Part shown: piece after piece, positions 6,446 through 14,093 of the stretch
Position numbering within the stretch: the first letter of the stretch is position 1
How the letters are laid out: each line of letters opens with the position of its first letter
NCBI GenBank assembly: GCA_037384445.1
Contig: JARRNY010000096.1
Location: forward strand, 1 to 18,490
Length of the DNA stretch: 18,490 nucleotides
DNA from: Thiodiazotropha sp037384445
GTDB taxonomy: Bacteria > Pseudomonadota > Gammaproteobacteria > Chromatiales > Chromatiaceae
Direction of reading: 5' to 3'
Program-made: the position numbers and the translations under genes
The notes under the pieces: generated by a model
What the model saw: the letters and a program-made list of their open reading frames with translations, nothing else
Database searches by the model: none
Told to the model about the DNA's origin: nothing

Positions 6446-7804
6446 TCACAACTGATAGGCGAGCAACAGCACCAGCCCTTCGGTAATCTCGCGCAGTCGT
6501 CCGGTCGGTGCCGGGGAGTAATCCTCTGAATGTTGCGCCAGTGCTTTCAACCACGCAGCCAGAGCTTGACTGTCATGCTCGCTGCTGAACAGGCAGACCA
6601 GTTCGAAATTGAGGAACAGACTGCGCAGGTCCAGGTTTGCCGATCCTGCTATTGCCAGCGTGTCGTCGACCACCAGGCCCTTGGCATGCACCATCGATCC
6701 TGGCACCAGTTTCACCCGAACGCCGGCGTTCCACAGTTCACGCAGGTAGCGACTGCGGGTGAAGTCTGCCAGGCGATGGTTGGACCGCCTGGGCAGAATC
6801 AGTGTCACCTCAACTCCGCGCATGGCCGCCAGACAGAGCGCGCGCTGAAGACTCTCATCAGGGACGAAATAGGGCGTGACGGCGAGTATCCTTTTACGAG
6901 CCTGGAACAGTGAGGAGAGCAGCAGATCGTGCAAGGGTTCACCCGTCGTATCGGGACCTGAAGGGACCACTTGCACCCAACCGCTACCCGCCGATCCGGC
7001 TGTTGTTTCCATACGCACTTCATCGCCTGTGGCAAACTGCCAGTCGGCATTGAATATCGAGCAAAGGCGGCTCACCGCCGGCCCTTCGATCTCGAAACTG
7101 AGATCGATCCATCGTGCATCATCCGCAAAGTATTCATCGGCGAGATTGCGTCCGCCCAGCCAGGCCCGGCTGCCGTCTGCGATGGCGAGCTTACGATGAT
7201 TTCTCAGGTTGTTTCGGCCGCGAAACGGTCGATGCAGCAAGGGAATGAACCAGGTGATATCGATCCCGGCAGTACGCAGTTCACGCAGTCGGCGCCGGGG
7301 AAAAAGAAATGACCCCACACCGTCCAGCAGGCATCTCACCTTTACGCCGCGTTGCACAGCACGTAACAGTTCATCCGTGACACGCTTGCCAGCCGCATCG
7401 TTCGCCAGCAGGTAGATGCTGAGATGCAGGTACTTTTGCGCCCCGGCGATCACCGATATGAGCGAGTTCAGTGACTCAATGCCGTCTTGATGGAACCGGG
7501 TAAGGTTACCGCCCTGTGCCGGTGGAATCGCGTTGCTGGCAAGCACGCGTTGCAGCTCTCCCGCTTGTGCGGTCGCTTCGTCGGTAGAAGAATCGCCTGA
7601 TTGCAGTTGCGCCGCCGGTGCCAGTTTGCGGGTACCCAAACTGAGATAGAGGGGGATCGCCAGCCATGGCAACGTCAGCATGAACAACAGCCAGCCCCAG
7701 GTCGCCGACGGTTGACGTCGCGCGCGCAGAATGTCCGCGCTGAGCAGAACCATCAATACACCACCCAGGAGCGTGGCCAGATGCAGTGCCAGAATAATCA
7801 TCAC
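6446..7804 (-). CDS. cls: Cardiolipin synthase-like phospholipase D-family protein
   Basis: A 452-residue protein with two N-terminal hydrophobic segments (about 4-22 and 35-56), as in the PLDc_N region of cardiolipin synthases, then two phospholipase D active-site motifs. HKD-1 is HRKLAIAD (His203, Lys205, Asp210) followed by LGGRN. HKD-2 is HAKGLVVD (His373, Lys375, Asp380) followed by AGSANLD. Both triads are intact. Length and layout match bacterial Cls, which joins two phosphatidylglycerol molecules into cardiolipin and glycerol at the inner membrane. The frame's ATG at 7804 (MMIILALHL) directly precedes the first membrane segment. It lies 54 bases after the coiled-coil membrane gene, same strand, probably in one transcript. 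The Cls sub-type (A, B or C) was not resolved. Confidence 0.92.
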   Translation of the reverse strand: MMIILALHLATLLGGVLMVLLSADILRARRQPSATWGWLLFMLTLPWLAIPLYLSLGTRKLAPAAQLQSGDSSTDEATAQAGELQRVLASNAIPPAQGGNLTRFHQDGIESLNSLISVIAGAQKYLHLSIYLLANDAAGKRVTDELLRAVQRGVKVRCLLDGVGSFLFPRRRLRELRTAGIDITWFIPLLHRPFRGRNNLRNHRKLAIADGSRAWLGGRNLADEYFADDARWIDLSFEIEGPAVSRLCSIFNADWQFATGDEVRMETTAGSAGSGWVQVVPSGPDTTGEPLHDLLLSSLFQARKRILAVTPYFVPDESLQRALCLAAMRGVEVTLILPRRSNHRLADFTRSRYLRELWNAGVRVKLVPGSMVHAKGLVVDDTLAIAGSANLDLRSLFLNFELVCLFSSEHDSQALAAWLKALAQHSEDYSPAPTGRLREITEGLVLLLAYQL

Positions 7805-7858
7805 ATAGAGCTTCCATGAGCCTTGACTCCGCTACGCTCTCAGACGATGCATCAACGG

Positions 7859-8326
7859 TCAACGATTTTTCGATTCGATCTGCGAGATCAGTGAATCGAG
7901 TTGCGACTCGATGTCACGATACGACTGTTGCAACTGCTCAGTGGTGCTGCCGCTCAGACTTTCGGGATCCTGCAACGTCTGCAGACGTTTGCGCAGGCTC
8001 TCCAGCTGTTGCCGGTCCACCGACCCGATTTTCTCCGCCTGCAGTAGTGCATCGATCGCTGCTTGCAGATCCCGGTGCGAAGTCTGCATCTGTTTCAGCG
8101 TCATCTGTTCATGACTGTAGGAGTCCTCCAGTTGCTGCCTGGCCGAAACCAAGGCAACTCTGGCGGGCTGATCGTAATCGGGTTGGTAATGGCGCAGGTA
8201 AACACCGGACAGGATCAAGACCGCGAGCAGCACCAGAGAGACCGTCTGGAATGGGTTGCCGGAGTAGCGCCGATTTCCACGCTTCGGCTTTGGGTTTTCT
8301 CGCAGGGGGGCAGACTCAATACTCAT
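7859..8326 (-). CDS. Membrane-anchored coiled-coil protein, unknown function
   Basis: A 155-residue protein: a basic, Pro-rich cytoplasmic N-terminus (KPKRGNRRYSG), one transmembrane segment at about 27-45 (TVSLVLLAVLILSGVYL), then a long helical Gln/Glu/Ser-rich region (about 60-155) that looks like coiled coil and faces the periplasm. There are no catalytic motifs. It is upstream of, and likely co-transcribed with, the cardiolipin synthase-like gene, which suggests an envelope role. Start ATG 8326; the frame of a 33-codon ORF with a strong ribosome site ends eleven bases inside this gene, so its translation may be coupled. Family not recognised. Confidence 0.75.
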   Translation of the reverse strand: MSIESAPLRENPKPKRGNRRYSGNPFQTVSLVLLAVLILSGVYLRHYQPDYDQPARVALVSARQQLEDSYSHEQMTLKQMQTSHRDLQAAIDALLQAEKIGSVDRQQLESLRKRLQTLQDPESLSGSTTEQLQQSYRDIESQLDSLISQIESKNR

Positions 8327-8417
8327 GGCAGACGACCCCTATCGGCGCACTGTACGCCCAGCTGAATGTTACCGGTAACTTTGTGTGCCTCGCTGCATCA
8401 TCAAGCATGTTTTTCAT
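8316..8417 (-). CDS. Possible 33-residue leader ORF
   Basis: ATG 8417 starts a 33-residue frame (MKNMLDDAARHTKLPVTFSW and thirteen more) ending at TGA 8316-8318, overlapping the start of the next gene by 11 bases. A strong ribosome site, AAAGGAGA at 8425-8432, lies seven bases upstream and is better than that of the following gene. The overlap suggests translational coupling. No family is recognised and conservation is untested, so it may be only a coupling device or chance. Confidence 0.4.
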   Translation of the reverse strand: MKNMLDDAARHTKLPVTFSWAYSAPIGVVCHEY

Positions 8418-8647
8418 AAGACAATCTCCTTTCACAGGCAAAAGGTCCTGTTTAAAGAGACAGGTGCATCTCTCATGCCACCCTGAGAAAAACCGCTGAT
8501 TACGCTATGGGCGGCTGAATATGAAGCATGCTTTGGTTCAAGTGACACAATGGGGTGGCTGATAACAACCCGTCTGCCTCCTCTCCGAGTCGCACAAACC
8601 TCCCAAAAGAAGCGCCAGTTACACGCCTGGTGAGATCCGCCGGGACC
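8418..8647. other. Upstream region of the leader/coiled-coil/cls unit
   Basis: About 230 bases between the radical SAM stop (8648) and the leader ORF start. It holds the leader's ribosome site and presumably the promoter of the unit (minus strand). A weak CCTGT/ACAGG stem occurs near 8450-8465. No further gene is supported. Confidence 0.4.
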
Positions 8648-10066
8648 TCAGCGTAGCGTTGGCGACTGATAGGAAACACCCGGCAGTCGGGATAGGGGGG
8701 TATTCCTGCCCGGCATTGAGAGGACAGCCTCGAGCAGTGGCCGCGTCGTACTCAGCTGCCGAAACCTGATCGCCATGTTCCATAGCGGGTCGAGCCGCTT
8801 CCAACCCACGCTGTAACAAAGCTGTCTCACCGCATGAGAGGGATTATTGATATGGGCAAAACTCGAACGCAGGATCGAGCCCCATTGATAGAAGTCACGG
8901 CAGGCCTCTTCGTAACCGGCCTTGAGCTCAACGGCTGTCATCTTGTGCGGGCGGAAGACGACCTCGCGAGTGGAATATCTGTCCCAGTCTTCCGTCAGGA
9001 TTCGCCCTTCTGCCTTCAGCCTTTCGTACAGACGCGTACCTGGATAAGGGGTCAGGATATGAAAGGATGCCGTCGTCAACCCCATATCCAGCGCCCAATC
9101 GACAGTGCGGCGAAAAACCTGCTTGTCATCATCATCCATGCCGAACACAAAGCTGCCATTAATCATCACCCCGAGTTCGGAGAGACGATGGATCGCTGCC
9201 CGATAGTCCCGCGCAGGACTCTGTCGTTTGTTCGAGTTCTGAAGGTTTACACTACTCAGCGTTTCGAAACCCACGTAGAGGCTGCGCAAACCGGCCTCAA
9301 CCGCTTTTTCGATGAGATCACCCTGTAAGATGGAATCGACCGTGGCGGCGCCCTGAAACAGCCGTCCCATGCCACGCATGCCTTCGAACAGTTGTGCAGA
9401 AAAATTGCGGTTCCCCAACAGGTGGTCATCGAGGAAGTAGAGATGCCTTCCCGGCAATGATTCTATCTCCCCCAACGCCCGGTCAACCCGCTGGGTATAG
9501 AAAGAGCGTCCACCCAGATAGAAAGAGTCCTTGTAACAGAAATCGCAGTGATGCGGGCAGCCCCGACTGACTAGCAGAGAGTTGGGCACCAGATAGAGTT
9601 CGCGCTTGATGAGATCACGCCGCACATCGGGAATATGCTCGATCGATCGACGCAGCGAATAGTAGAGCCGCCTCGGTTTGCCGCAGCGAAAATCGGCCAG
9701 AAACTGGGGAAAGACCTCATCCCCCGGCCCGATGAAGATGGTATCGGCATGCCGGCTCGCCTCGTGGGGCAATGAGGTCACATGCAAGCCACCCAGAATC
9801 ACATGAGCGCCCTGACTCCGGTAGTGGTCAGCCAGCACATAGGCTCGATAGGCATTGGTAATAGAGACTTCGATCACCACCAGATCGGGAACATCGTTGA
9901 GATCGATCTCTTCCACATGTTCATCGACCAACTGCACCTCATCTTCGTGACTCATATGTCCGGCCAGGGTAGCCAGACTCAGAGGGGGAAATAGGGAATA
10001 TTTTAGCGGGCGGAAATAGGAACTTTTCGCCTCGACCAGGGAAGGAAGAATGAATTTGGCTCTCAT
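8648..10066 (-). CDS. B12-binding-domain radical SAM protein
   Basis: A 472-residue protein. Residues about 25-125 form a Rossmann-like cobalamin-binding domain (PDLVVIEVSITNAYRAYVLA, then GAHVILGGLHVTSLPHEA and IGPGDEVFP). The radical SAM core follows, with the cluster motif SRGCPHHCDFCYKD (Cys170, Cys174, Cys177), which binds a [4Fe-4S] cluster and SAM, then the YFLDDHLLGN and LYVGFETL strands typical of the BchE/HpnJ-like class. This class performs methylations, rearrangements or cyclisations on varied substrates; the substrate here is unknown. Start ATG 10066 (MRAKFILPSL) has GAGGAG about eight bases upstream; the longer frame to 10147 has no ribosome site and reaches towards the repeat array. 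The methyltransferase-like gene lies upstream across the array, in the same orientation. Confidence 0.9.
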   Translation of the reverse strand: MRAKFILPSLVEAKSSYFRPLKYSLFPPLSLATLAGHMSHEDEVQLVDEHVEEIDLNDVPDLVVIEVSITNAYRAYVLADHYRSQGAHVILGGLHVTSLPHEASRHADTIFIGPGDEVFPQFLADFRCGKPRRLYYSLRRSIEHIPDVRRDLIKRELYLVPNSLLVSRGCPHHCDFCYKDSFYLGGRSFYTQRVDRALGEIESLPGRHLYFLDDHLLGNRNFSAQLFEGMRGMGRLFQGAATVDSILQGDLIEKAVEAGLRSLYVGFETLSSVNLQNSNKRQSPARDYRAAIHRLSELGVMINGSFVFGMDDDDKQVFRRTVDWALDMGLTTASFHILTPYPGTRLYERLKAEGRILTEDWDRYSTREVVFRPHKMTAVELKAGYEEACRDFYQWGSILRSSFAHINNPSHAVRQLCYSVGWKRLDPLWNMAIRFRQLSTTRPLLEAVLSMPGRNTPLSRLPGVSYQSPTLR

Positions 10067-10155
10067 CAGGGACTCCTCTGTTTGAGAAGTCAGTTTAGGC
10101 GTGCCAGATGGCGGAAGTTGGGTGGAATTCTGGCCAAAAAGTGGCAATGCGGCAC

Positions 10156-10700
10156 TTCGGGGTCTGATGCGAATGGTACTTAGATGAGAGCGTTTGGGAT
10201 GTTATCCGACACCTTACGGTGGGGCTGGGCCCCACCCTACACTCCGGACCACAGCTAGGGTGGGGCACTGCCCCACCATTAACTCGTTTAACTAAGTAAC
10301 ATTCGGGTCTGATGCTAATGCTACTTAGTTAAGGGCGTTTGGGATGTTATCCGACACCTTATGGTGGGGCTGGGCCCCACCCTACACTCCGGACCACAGC
10401 TAGGGTGGGGCCCTGCCCCACCATTAACTCGTTTAACTAAGTAACATTCGGGTCTGATGCTAATGCTACTTAGTTAAGGGCGTTTGGGATGTTATCCAAC
10501 ACCTTATGGTGGGGCTGGGCCCCACCCTACACCCCGGACCACGGGTAGGGTGGGGCCCTGCCCCACCGTTAAATCGTTTAACTAAGTAACATTCGGGTCT
10601 GATGCTAATGCTACTTAGTTAAGGGCGTTTGGGATGTTATCCAACACCTTACGGTGGGGCTGGGCCCCACCCTACACTCCGGACCACAGGTAGGGTGGAG
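10156..10700. repeat. 145-bp tandem repeat array, about 3.75 copies
   Basis: A 145-bp unit repeats with exact period: the TCTGATGC segment occurs at 10163, 10308, 10453 and 10598. Each unit has two dyads. One is a GC-rich inverted repeat of about 60 bp (GGTGGGGCTGGGCCCCACCC arm and its near-complement) at 10218-10277, 10363-10422, 10508-10567 and a cut-off copy from 10653. The other is an 11-bp AT-rich dyad, TTAACTAAGTA/TACTTAGTTAA, around a 23-base loop (first at 10288-10332). The first unit is the most diverged and the last is truncated just before the methyltransferase-like stop codon. No coding frame. The array fills the whole gap between two same-strand genes and could act as a terminator or a message-end structure. 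Confidence 0.9.
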
Positions 10701-10705
10701 CCTGA

Positions 10706-11323
10706 TCACTGATTCAAACGCAGCAAATACTCCTGTATACCATTGCGCAACAGCATCGAGCGCATGACACGAAAACCTGTCGCATGCTTTTCCAGATCAG
10801 CGTAACTGTAGCGGGGTGTCTTGCGTAGCGCCGGACCGCGACTGATGCACAGCACACGACCCTCCTCATCGAGGCGATAGTGTTTGGGGCTTTGCGGCAT
10901 CTCGCTGCTGGCTGAGTGGATATAGGCGTGAACAATCCCCTCGGGGGCCATGATGCTTGCCAGGCGTTCGGCAAAAGCTTTCAGCAGTGGCGGGTTCAGA
11001 TAGTTGAGCAGGTCCCAGCAAAGCACGGTGTCAATCTTCTCTGTACCGGCAGAGATGATCAGCCGCTCCATCTGCTCCGACAACGCTTGCGCATCCGATG
11101 ACTCCTCGCTCCATTCGCTCAGCGCCTGCGCCGAATCGGCCACCAGAATGCGGCAGCGTTTACCTTGCAGCAGTGTCAGAATTCCCGGATCGCTCGCCCC
11201 GGGAAGCAGTATCACATGGCGGGCTGGCAGATCGAACCGGGCAATCACCTCGCCCAGCAATGGCGAGGAGAAGGGCTCGTCGCCACCATGCGCCAAAGCT
11301 TGATTCGGCGAAACCAGCGTCAT
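10706..11323 (-). CDS. Class I SAM-methyltransferase-like protein
   Basis: A 205-residue protein with a Rossmann-like pattern. There is a motif-I-like strand and loop (residues about 37-51, VILLPGASDPGIL), an acidic strand end (RILVADSA), and a motif-IV/post-IV region (IDTVLCWDLLNYLNPPLLKA, then a helix and MAPEGIVHAYIH). The Gly-rich loop is weaker than the consensus GxGxG, so SAM binding and activity are uncertain. Start ATG 11323 with AGGTGAG upstream. It follows bactofilin by 83 bases and precedes the radical SAM gene across the repeat array, so the three may have been one operon. Its stop codon lies within a few bases of the array edge. Substrate unknown. Confidence 0.65.
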   Translation of the reverse strand: MTLVSPNQALAHGGDEPFSSPLLGEVIARFDLPARHVILLPGASDPGILTLLQGKRCRILVADSAQALSEWSEESSDAQALSEQMERLIISAGTEKIDTVLCWDLLNYLNPPLLKAFAERLASIMAPEGIVHAYIHSASSEMPQSPKHYRLDEEGRVLCISRGPALRKTPRYSYADLEKHATGFRVMRSMLLRNGIQEYLLRLNQ

Positions 11324-11406
11324 TGACTCACCTGATTTACTGTCGCCATTTCAGGGTAGAGTCCACTGCTTTGACAGCCCGCTATGTAACAAATGATTTT
11401 TCACAC

Positions 11407-11985
11407 TCAGCCCGAAGAACCGGCTTTGACTCCGTTGCCGGCCGACACGGGCTGTTCGACTTTGGCCGGTTTCACGCTCTCTTCCGTCTTCGGCTTTGAG
11501 GATGAGACTTCCGGTTTGGCAACCGAGGATGCCACATCCGGTTTAACGAAGGCCTTTTTGATAACCTCCTGATCCATATCGATGCTGCCCTTGAAACGGC
11601 AACCCTCATCGAGGCTCACTTTGGGTGAGATGATGTTGCCGTTTACATCGCCCGTTTTGCGTATGCAGACACGGTCTGAACCGTAGAGATCACCGTTAAC
11701 CTTACCCTCCACGATGATGCTGTGCGCCAGTACGTTCGCATCGACCTGGCCCTGCTTGCCTACGGTAAGGCTCTTCTCTCTGAGTTGTATCGTGCCATTC
11801 ACCTTACCCTGGATGACAAGATCCTCTTCACCACTCAAATCTCCATTGATCTGGATAGATGGGCCGATGACCGCAGCCTCTCGCGCACTTCTTTGTGACA
11901 TATCAGGCTTTGCCGCCTTTGCCGGCTCAGAGTCCGTGTAAGTGTCGCTGGCGCCATTGGCGTCCCGCTTATTTCGATCGAACAT
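11407..11985 (-). CDS. Bactofilin (polymer-forming cytoskeletal protein)
   Basis: A 192-residue protein. Residues about 38-150 form the bactofilin right-handed beta-helix core with its regular Gly/Val spacing (IGPSIQINGDLSGEEDLVIQ, GKVNGTIQLREKSLTVGKQG, then VEGKVNGDLYGSDRVCIRKT). Charged, disordered tails sit on both ends (N-terminal 1-35; C-terminal 150-192, rich in Lys, Pro, Ser and Val). Bactofilins self-assemble without nucleotides into filaments near the membrane and place cell-wall or envelope enzymes. I chose ATG 11985, not the in-frame TTG six bases earlier, because AGGAGGAG lies seven bases before the ATG. No M23 peptidase gene, a frequent partner, is beside it here. Confidence 0.92.
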   Translation of the reverse strand: MFDRNKRDANGASDTYTDSEPAKAAKPDMSQRSAREAAVIGPSIQINGDLSGEEDLVIQGKVNGTIQLREKSLTVGKQGQVDANVLAHSIIVEGKVNGDLYGSDRVCIRKTGDVNGNIISPKVSLDEGCRFKGSIDMDQEVIKKAFVKPDVASSVAKPEVSSSKPKTEESVKPAKVEQPVSAGNGVKAGSSG

Positions 11986-12180
11986 GCTCAAGCTCCTCCT
12001 GTGCTACGGGTCAGCAGGCAGTGACATCAGCCTGCATGATAGGGTGGGCTTTAGAGCCTATCTCAGGTTCAGGGAAGGAAAAGGGGTGTAGTTCTCATTG
12101 AGAGAGGTGACTTGTTCAGCGCGATGGTGATTAATCCGACAGCAGGGGCGAGTACTCAAGGGCGCTGACTCGACAGTTTT

Positions 12181-12243
12181 TGGTGGGGCAGGGCCCCACC
12201 CTACCGTTCAATTCTAGCTGTAGGGTGGGGCTCTGCCCCACCA
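12181..12243. repeat. Solitary GC-rich palindromic repeat (REP/MITE-like)
   Basis: A 24-bp arm (12181-12204) and its inverted copy (12220-12243) match at 23 of 24 positions around a 15-base AT-rich centre. The core, GGTGGGGCAGGGCCCCACCC, is the same as in the 145-bp tandem array, where the left arm has a T in place of the A. The 145-bp unit's other sequences are absent here, so this palindrome is a stand-alone element, probably a dispersed repeat family able to form a strong hairpin. Confidence 0.8.
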
Positions 12244-12261
12244 ATAACTGTAGATCGGCCA

Positions 12262-12307
12262 AGTAGACAGATGCCGCAGCACTGAGTAGACAGATGCCGC
12301 AGCACTG
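12262..12307. repeat. 23-bp perfect tandem duplication
   Basis: Two identical 23-base copies, 12262-12284 and 12285-12307, each beginning AGTAGACAGATGCCG and ending in CACTG, lie head to tail close to the palindromic repeat. This looks like slippage, and the copy number may vary among strains. Confidence 0.85.
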
Positions 12308-12383
12308 ATATCAACGCCATTCAGGCCTGCATGATTCCTATGACACCCGCGCCCGAGCGGATCAAGTTTATCAACGCAAGACC

Positions 12384-12746
12384 TCAGAAAGGCTCGTATT
12401 GCGCCTCGAAGAGTTCACTCGATACCGCATAAGCGTCCTCTTCCCGGTCTTGGTTGTAGACCAGATAGTCACCTGCCCGGTAGTGGGTCCCTCCCTCTTT
12501 GGTCGGAATCACGCCATCGTGCTCCGCCACCGCTGCCCAGACCTCGCCATGCTTGAAGTAGACACCGGGGCTGACCTCCCGGTAGCTCGCCGCGAAGCTC
12601 TGCGCATCGACGGTATAGGTTTCACCCTGGTTGTTCACCAACCAATCGCCCGCCTTGCAGGTCTGTAATCCACCCCATTTGCGGTAGGTGAAGCCGTCGG
12701 TATCGAGATCGAGCCTGACTGCGGTAACCGTCAGGTCCGCTTTCAC
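12384..12746 (-). CDS. PGDYG-like small protein with internal duplication
   Basis: A 120-residue protein made of two similar halves. Residues 31-56 (KAGDWLVNNQGETYTVDAQS, then FAASY) and 90-117 (RAGDYLVYNQDREEDAYAVS, then ELFEAQY) share the pattern [KR]-A-G-D-[WY]-L-V-x-N-Q, then Y-x-V, then F-x-A-x-Y, as in PGDYG-type proteins of unknown function. The start is GTG 12746; an in-frame TGA lies immediately upstream and no ATG follows, so GTG is the only likely start, and its ribosome site is weak. It lies 52 bases after the propeller gene on the same strand and may belong to the TIR/MoxR operon, perhaps only as a passenger. No catalytic residues are evident. Confidence 0.65.
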   Translation of the reverse strand: MKADLTVTAVRLDLDTDGFTYRKWGGLQTCKAGDWLVNNQGETYTVDAQSFAASYREVSPGVYFKHGEVWAAVAEHDGVIPTKEGGTHYRAGDYLVYNQDREEDAYAVSSELFEAQYEPF

Positions 12747-12798
12747 TCATCGGTGTCTTGAATTCAGATCAATGCTGCGTGTTGCGTCTGCAAACGCC

Positions 12799-14031
12799 CT
12801 ACTCTTCCCAGTGTTCGTCCTCGCTGGAGCCGCTGGTCGGCAGCTCTTCGCTGGCCCGATCCAGATCATCGTCTGTTGGCGCCAGATCGTAAACATAGAG
12901 GTTGTGCTCATAGTCGGCAATCATTATACGCAGGCCGTTCTGTGCCAGAGCGAGACAAGTGGGCTGTTCGGGTTCGATTGTGATATCGAACTGAGTGGGC
13001 CCCTCGGCATCATCGAGCAGGGCAAACGCCGACTCGCCCTCGTAACGCACCAGCCGCTCGGCGGCCAGCTCAACTATGGGCTGTGAAGAGTCCCCCAGCG
13101 GAATCACCTGCCCCGACCGCAGGTCGAGTGCACGCAACGGCGTGCCGAAAAGAATGCTGTTCTCTGATTTGTCATAGTAGAGCGGAGGACGCTGCCAGTG
13201 GGGCGCCATCTCCGTCGACTCGATCTCGACCCGATACAGTAACGCCCCCTTGCGCAGATCGAGCAACTCGATAGACCCAGGGCGCAAGCAAGCCGCCTCC
13301 TGCCCACGGACATCAAGACGCAAGACCTCCTCCCTGGCGAGCGGGAAGCTCTCCTCTACCCCCGAGCTTCCTACCAGCAGCAGCATGCCGTCAGCCAGCC
13401 CCGCCAACACACGCTCAGCATCGACAAAGGCCAGCGCTGTGAGGGGTACCTCGCTCAGCATCAATGCGGAATGCTCGCCCGATTCGAGATCGATCAGACG
13501 TAGTTCTCCCTGGTAACCGGTGGCCGCCCGCTGCCCATCGGGGGAGATGGCCATGGGTGTCCAGCCGCCTGCTTCGGCGAACTCGTCGTAGCTGCGGATC
13601 AACCGCCGATCGTTGAGATCCCACTGCTTGATGCTCTGATCGGGATGGGAGTTGCCGGCGCTCAAAGCAACGGCGCCATCGGCACTGATAGCAATCGAGC
13701 GTACGCTGCCCTGGTGACCCTGTTTGTCATCGCCGGGGATCTTCCAGCGCAATGCGTTCGGATCATCCTCTGCTGCTGACTCCTGTGTCTGCGCTTCCTG
13801 CTGCTGTCGCCACCACACCATGACGGCTTCCCGTTCGGCATCGAGCAGGGTGCTTCTGAGCAACTGGTGGCGGTCGGATACTTGCTGCTCCTCCTCAGTC
13901 AGCATCGGTTCGATACCGAATTTCGTCAGCATCGAAAACGCATCCTGCACTACGGACGCTTGGGCTTCTGTTGTGTATTTAACCAGACCCTGGTGCAAGC
14001 GCCCCTGATAACGTCCAGCGGCATAGACCAT
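12799..14031 (-). CDS. WD40-like beta-propeller protein (probable C-terminal half of the split TIR gene)
   Basis: A 410-residue frame. Residues about 105-400 show repeated WD40-type blades; the clearest is GHQGSVRSIAISADGAVALS followed by IKQWDL (105-139), then WTPMAISPDGQRAATGYQGE with LRLIDL (157-181), and later degenerate blades (LTALAFVDAERVLAGLADGM; LALAQNGLRIMIADYEHNLY). Residues 1-100 are mostly helical. Propellers of this kind act as protein-binding or sensor modules. The listed ATG at 14031 has no ribosome site. The frame stays open upstream to about 14120, and there it continues the TIR sequence sensibly (ALAEYADDLISRKATFVAPL), so the true start is probably that of the TIR gene and this is its C-terminal half after a frameshift. 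Expression as a separate protein would need reinitiation or frameshifting. Confidence 0.8.
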   Translation of the reverse strand: MVYAAGRYQGRLHQGLVKYTTEAQASVVQDAFSMLTKFGIEPMLTEEEQQVSDRHQLLRSTLLDAEREAVMVWWRQQQEAQTQESAAEDDPNALRWKIPGDDKQGHQGSVRSIAISADGAVALSAGNSHPDQSIKQWDLNDRRLIRSYDEFAEAGGWTPMAISPDGQRAATGYQGELRLIDLESGEHSALMLSEVPLTALAFVDAERVLAGLADGMLLLVGSSGVEESFPLAREEVLRLDVRGQEAACLRPGSIELLDLRKGALLYRVEIESTEMAPHWQRPPLYYDKSENSILFGTPLRALDLRSGQVIPLGDSSQPIVELAAERLVRYEGESAFALLDDAEGPTQFDITIEPEQPTCLALAQNGLRIMIADYEHNLYVYDLAPTDDDLDRASEELPTSGSSEDEHWEE

Positions 14032-14093
14032 GACCGGACGGCCGGCGAGGATCAGCGTTTCCAGCGGCGCGACGAAGGTCGCCTTGCGACTGA

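Larger units (their letters stand above)
11986..12383. other. Intergenic region with repeats, upstream of bactofilin
   Basis: About 400 bases without a convincing gene. It contains the bactofilin ribosome site, a presumed promoter that I could not place, the palindromic repeat at 12181-12243, and a 23-bp tandem duplication at 12262-12307. Confidence 0.5.

Noticed and set aside
7816..8499. 227-codon plus-strand frame
   Set aside because: Runs antisense to the coiled-coil gene, rich in Ser/Arg/Cys, no ribosome site or domain.
10156..10700. CRISPR array
   Set aside because: The period is 145 bp and the whole unit repeats; there are no unique spacers and no cas genes.
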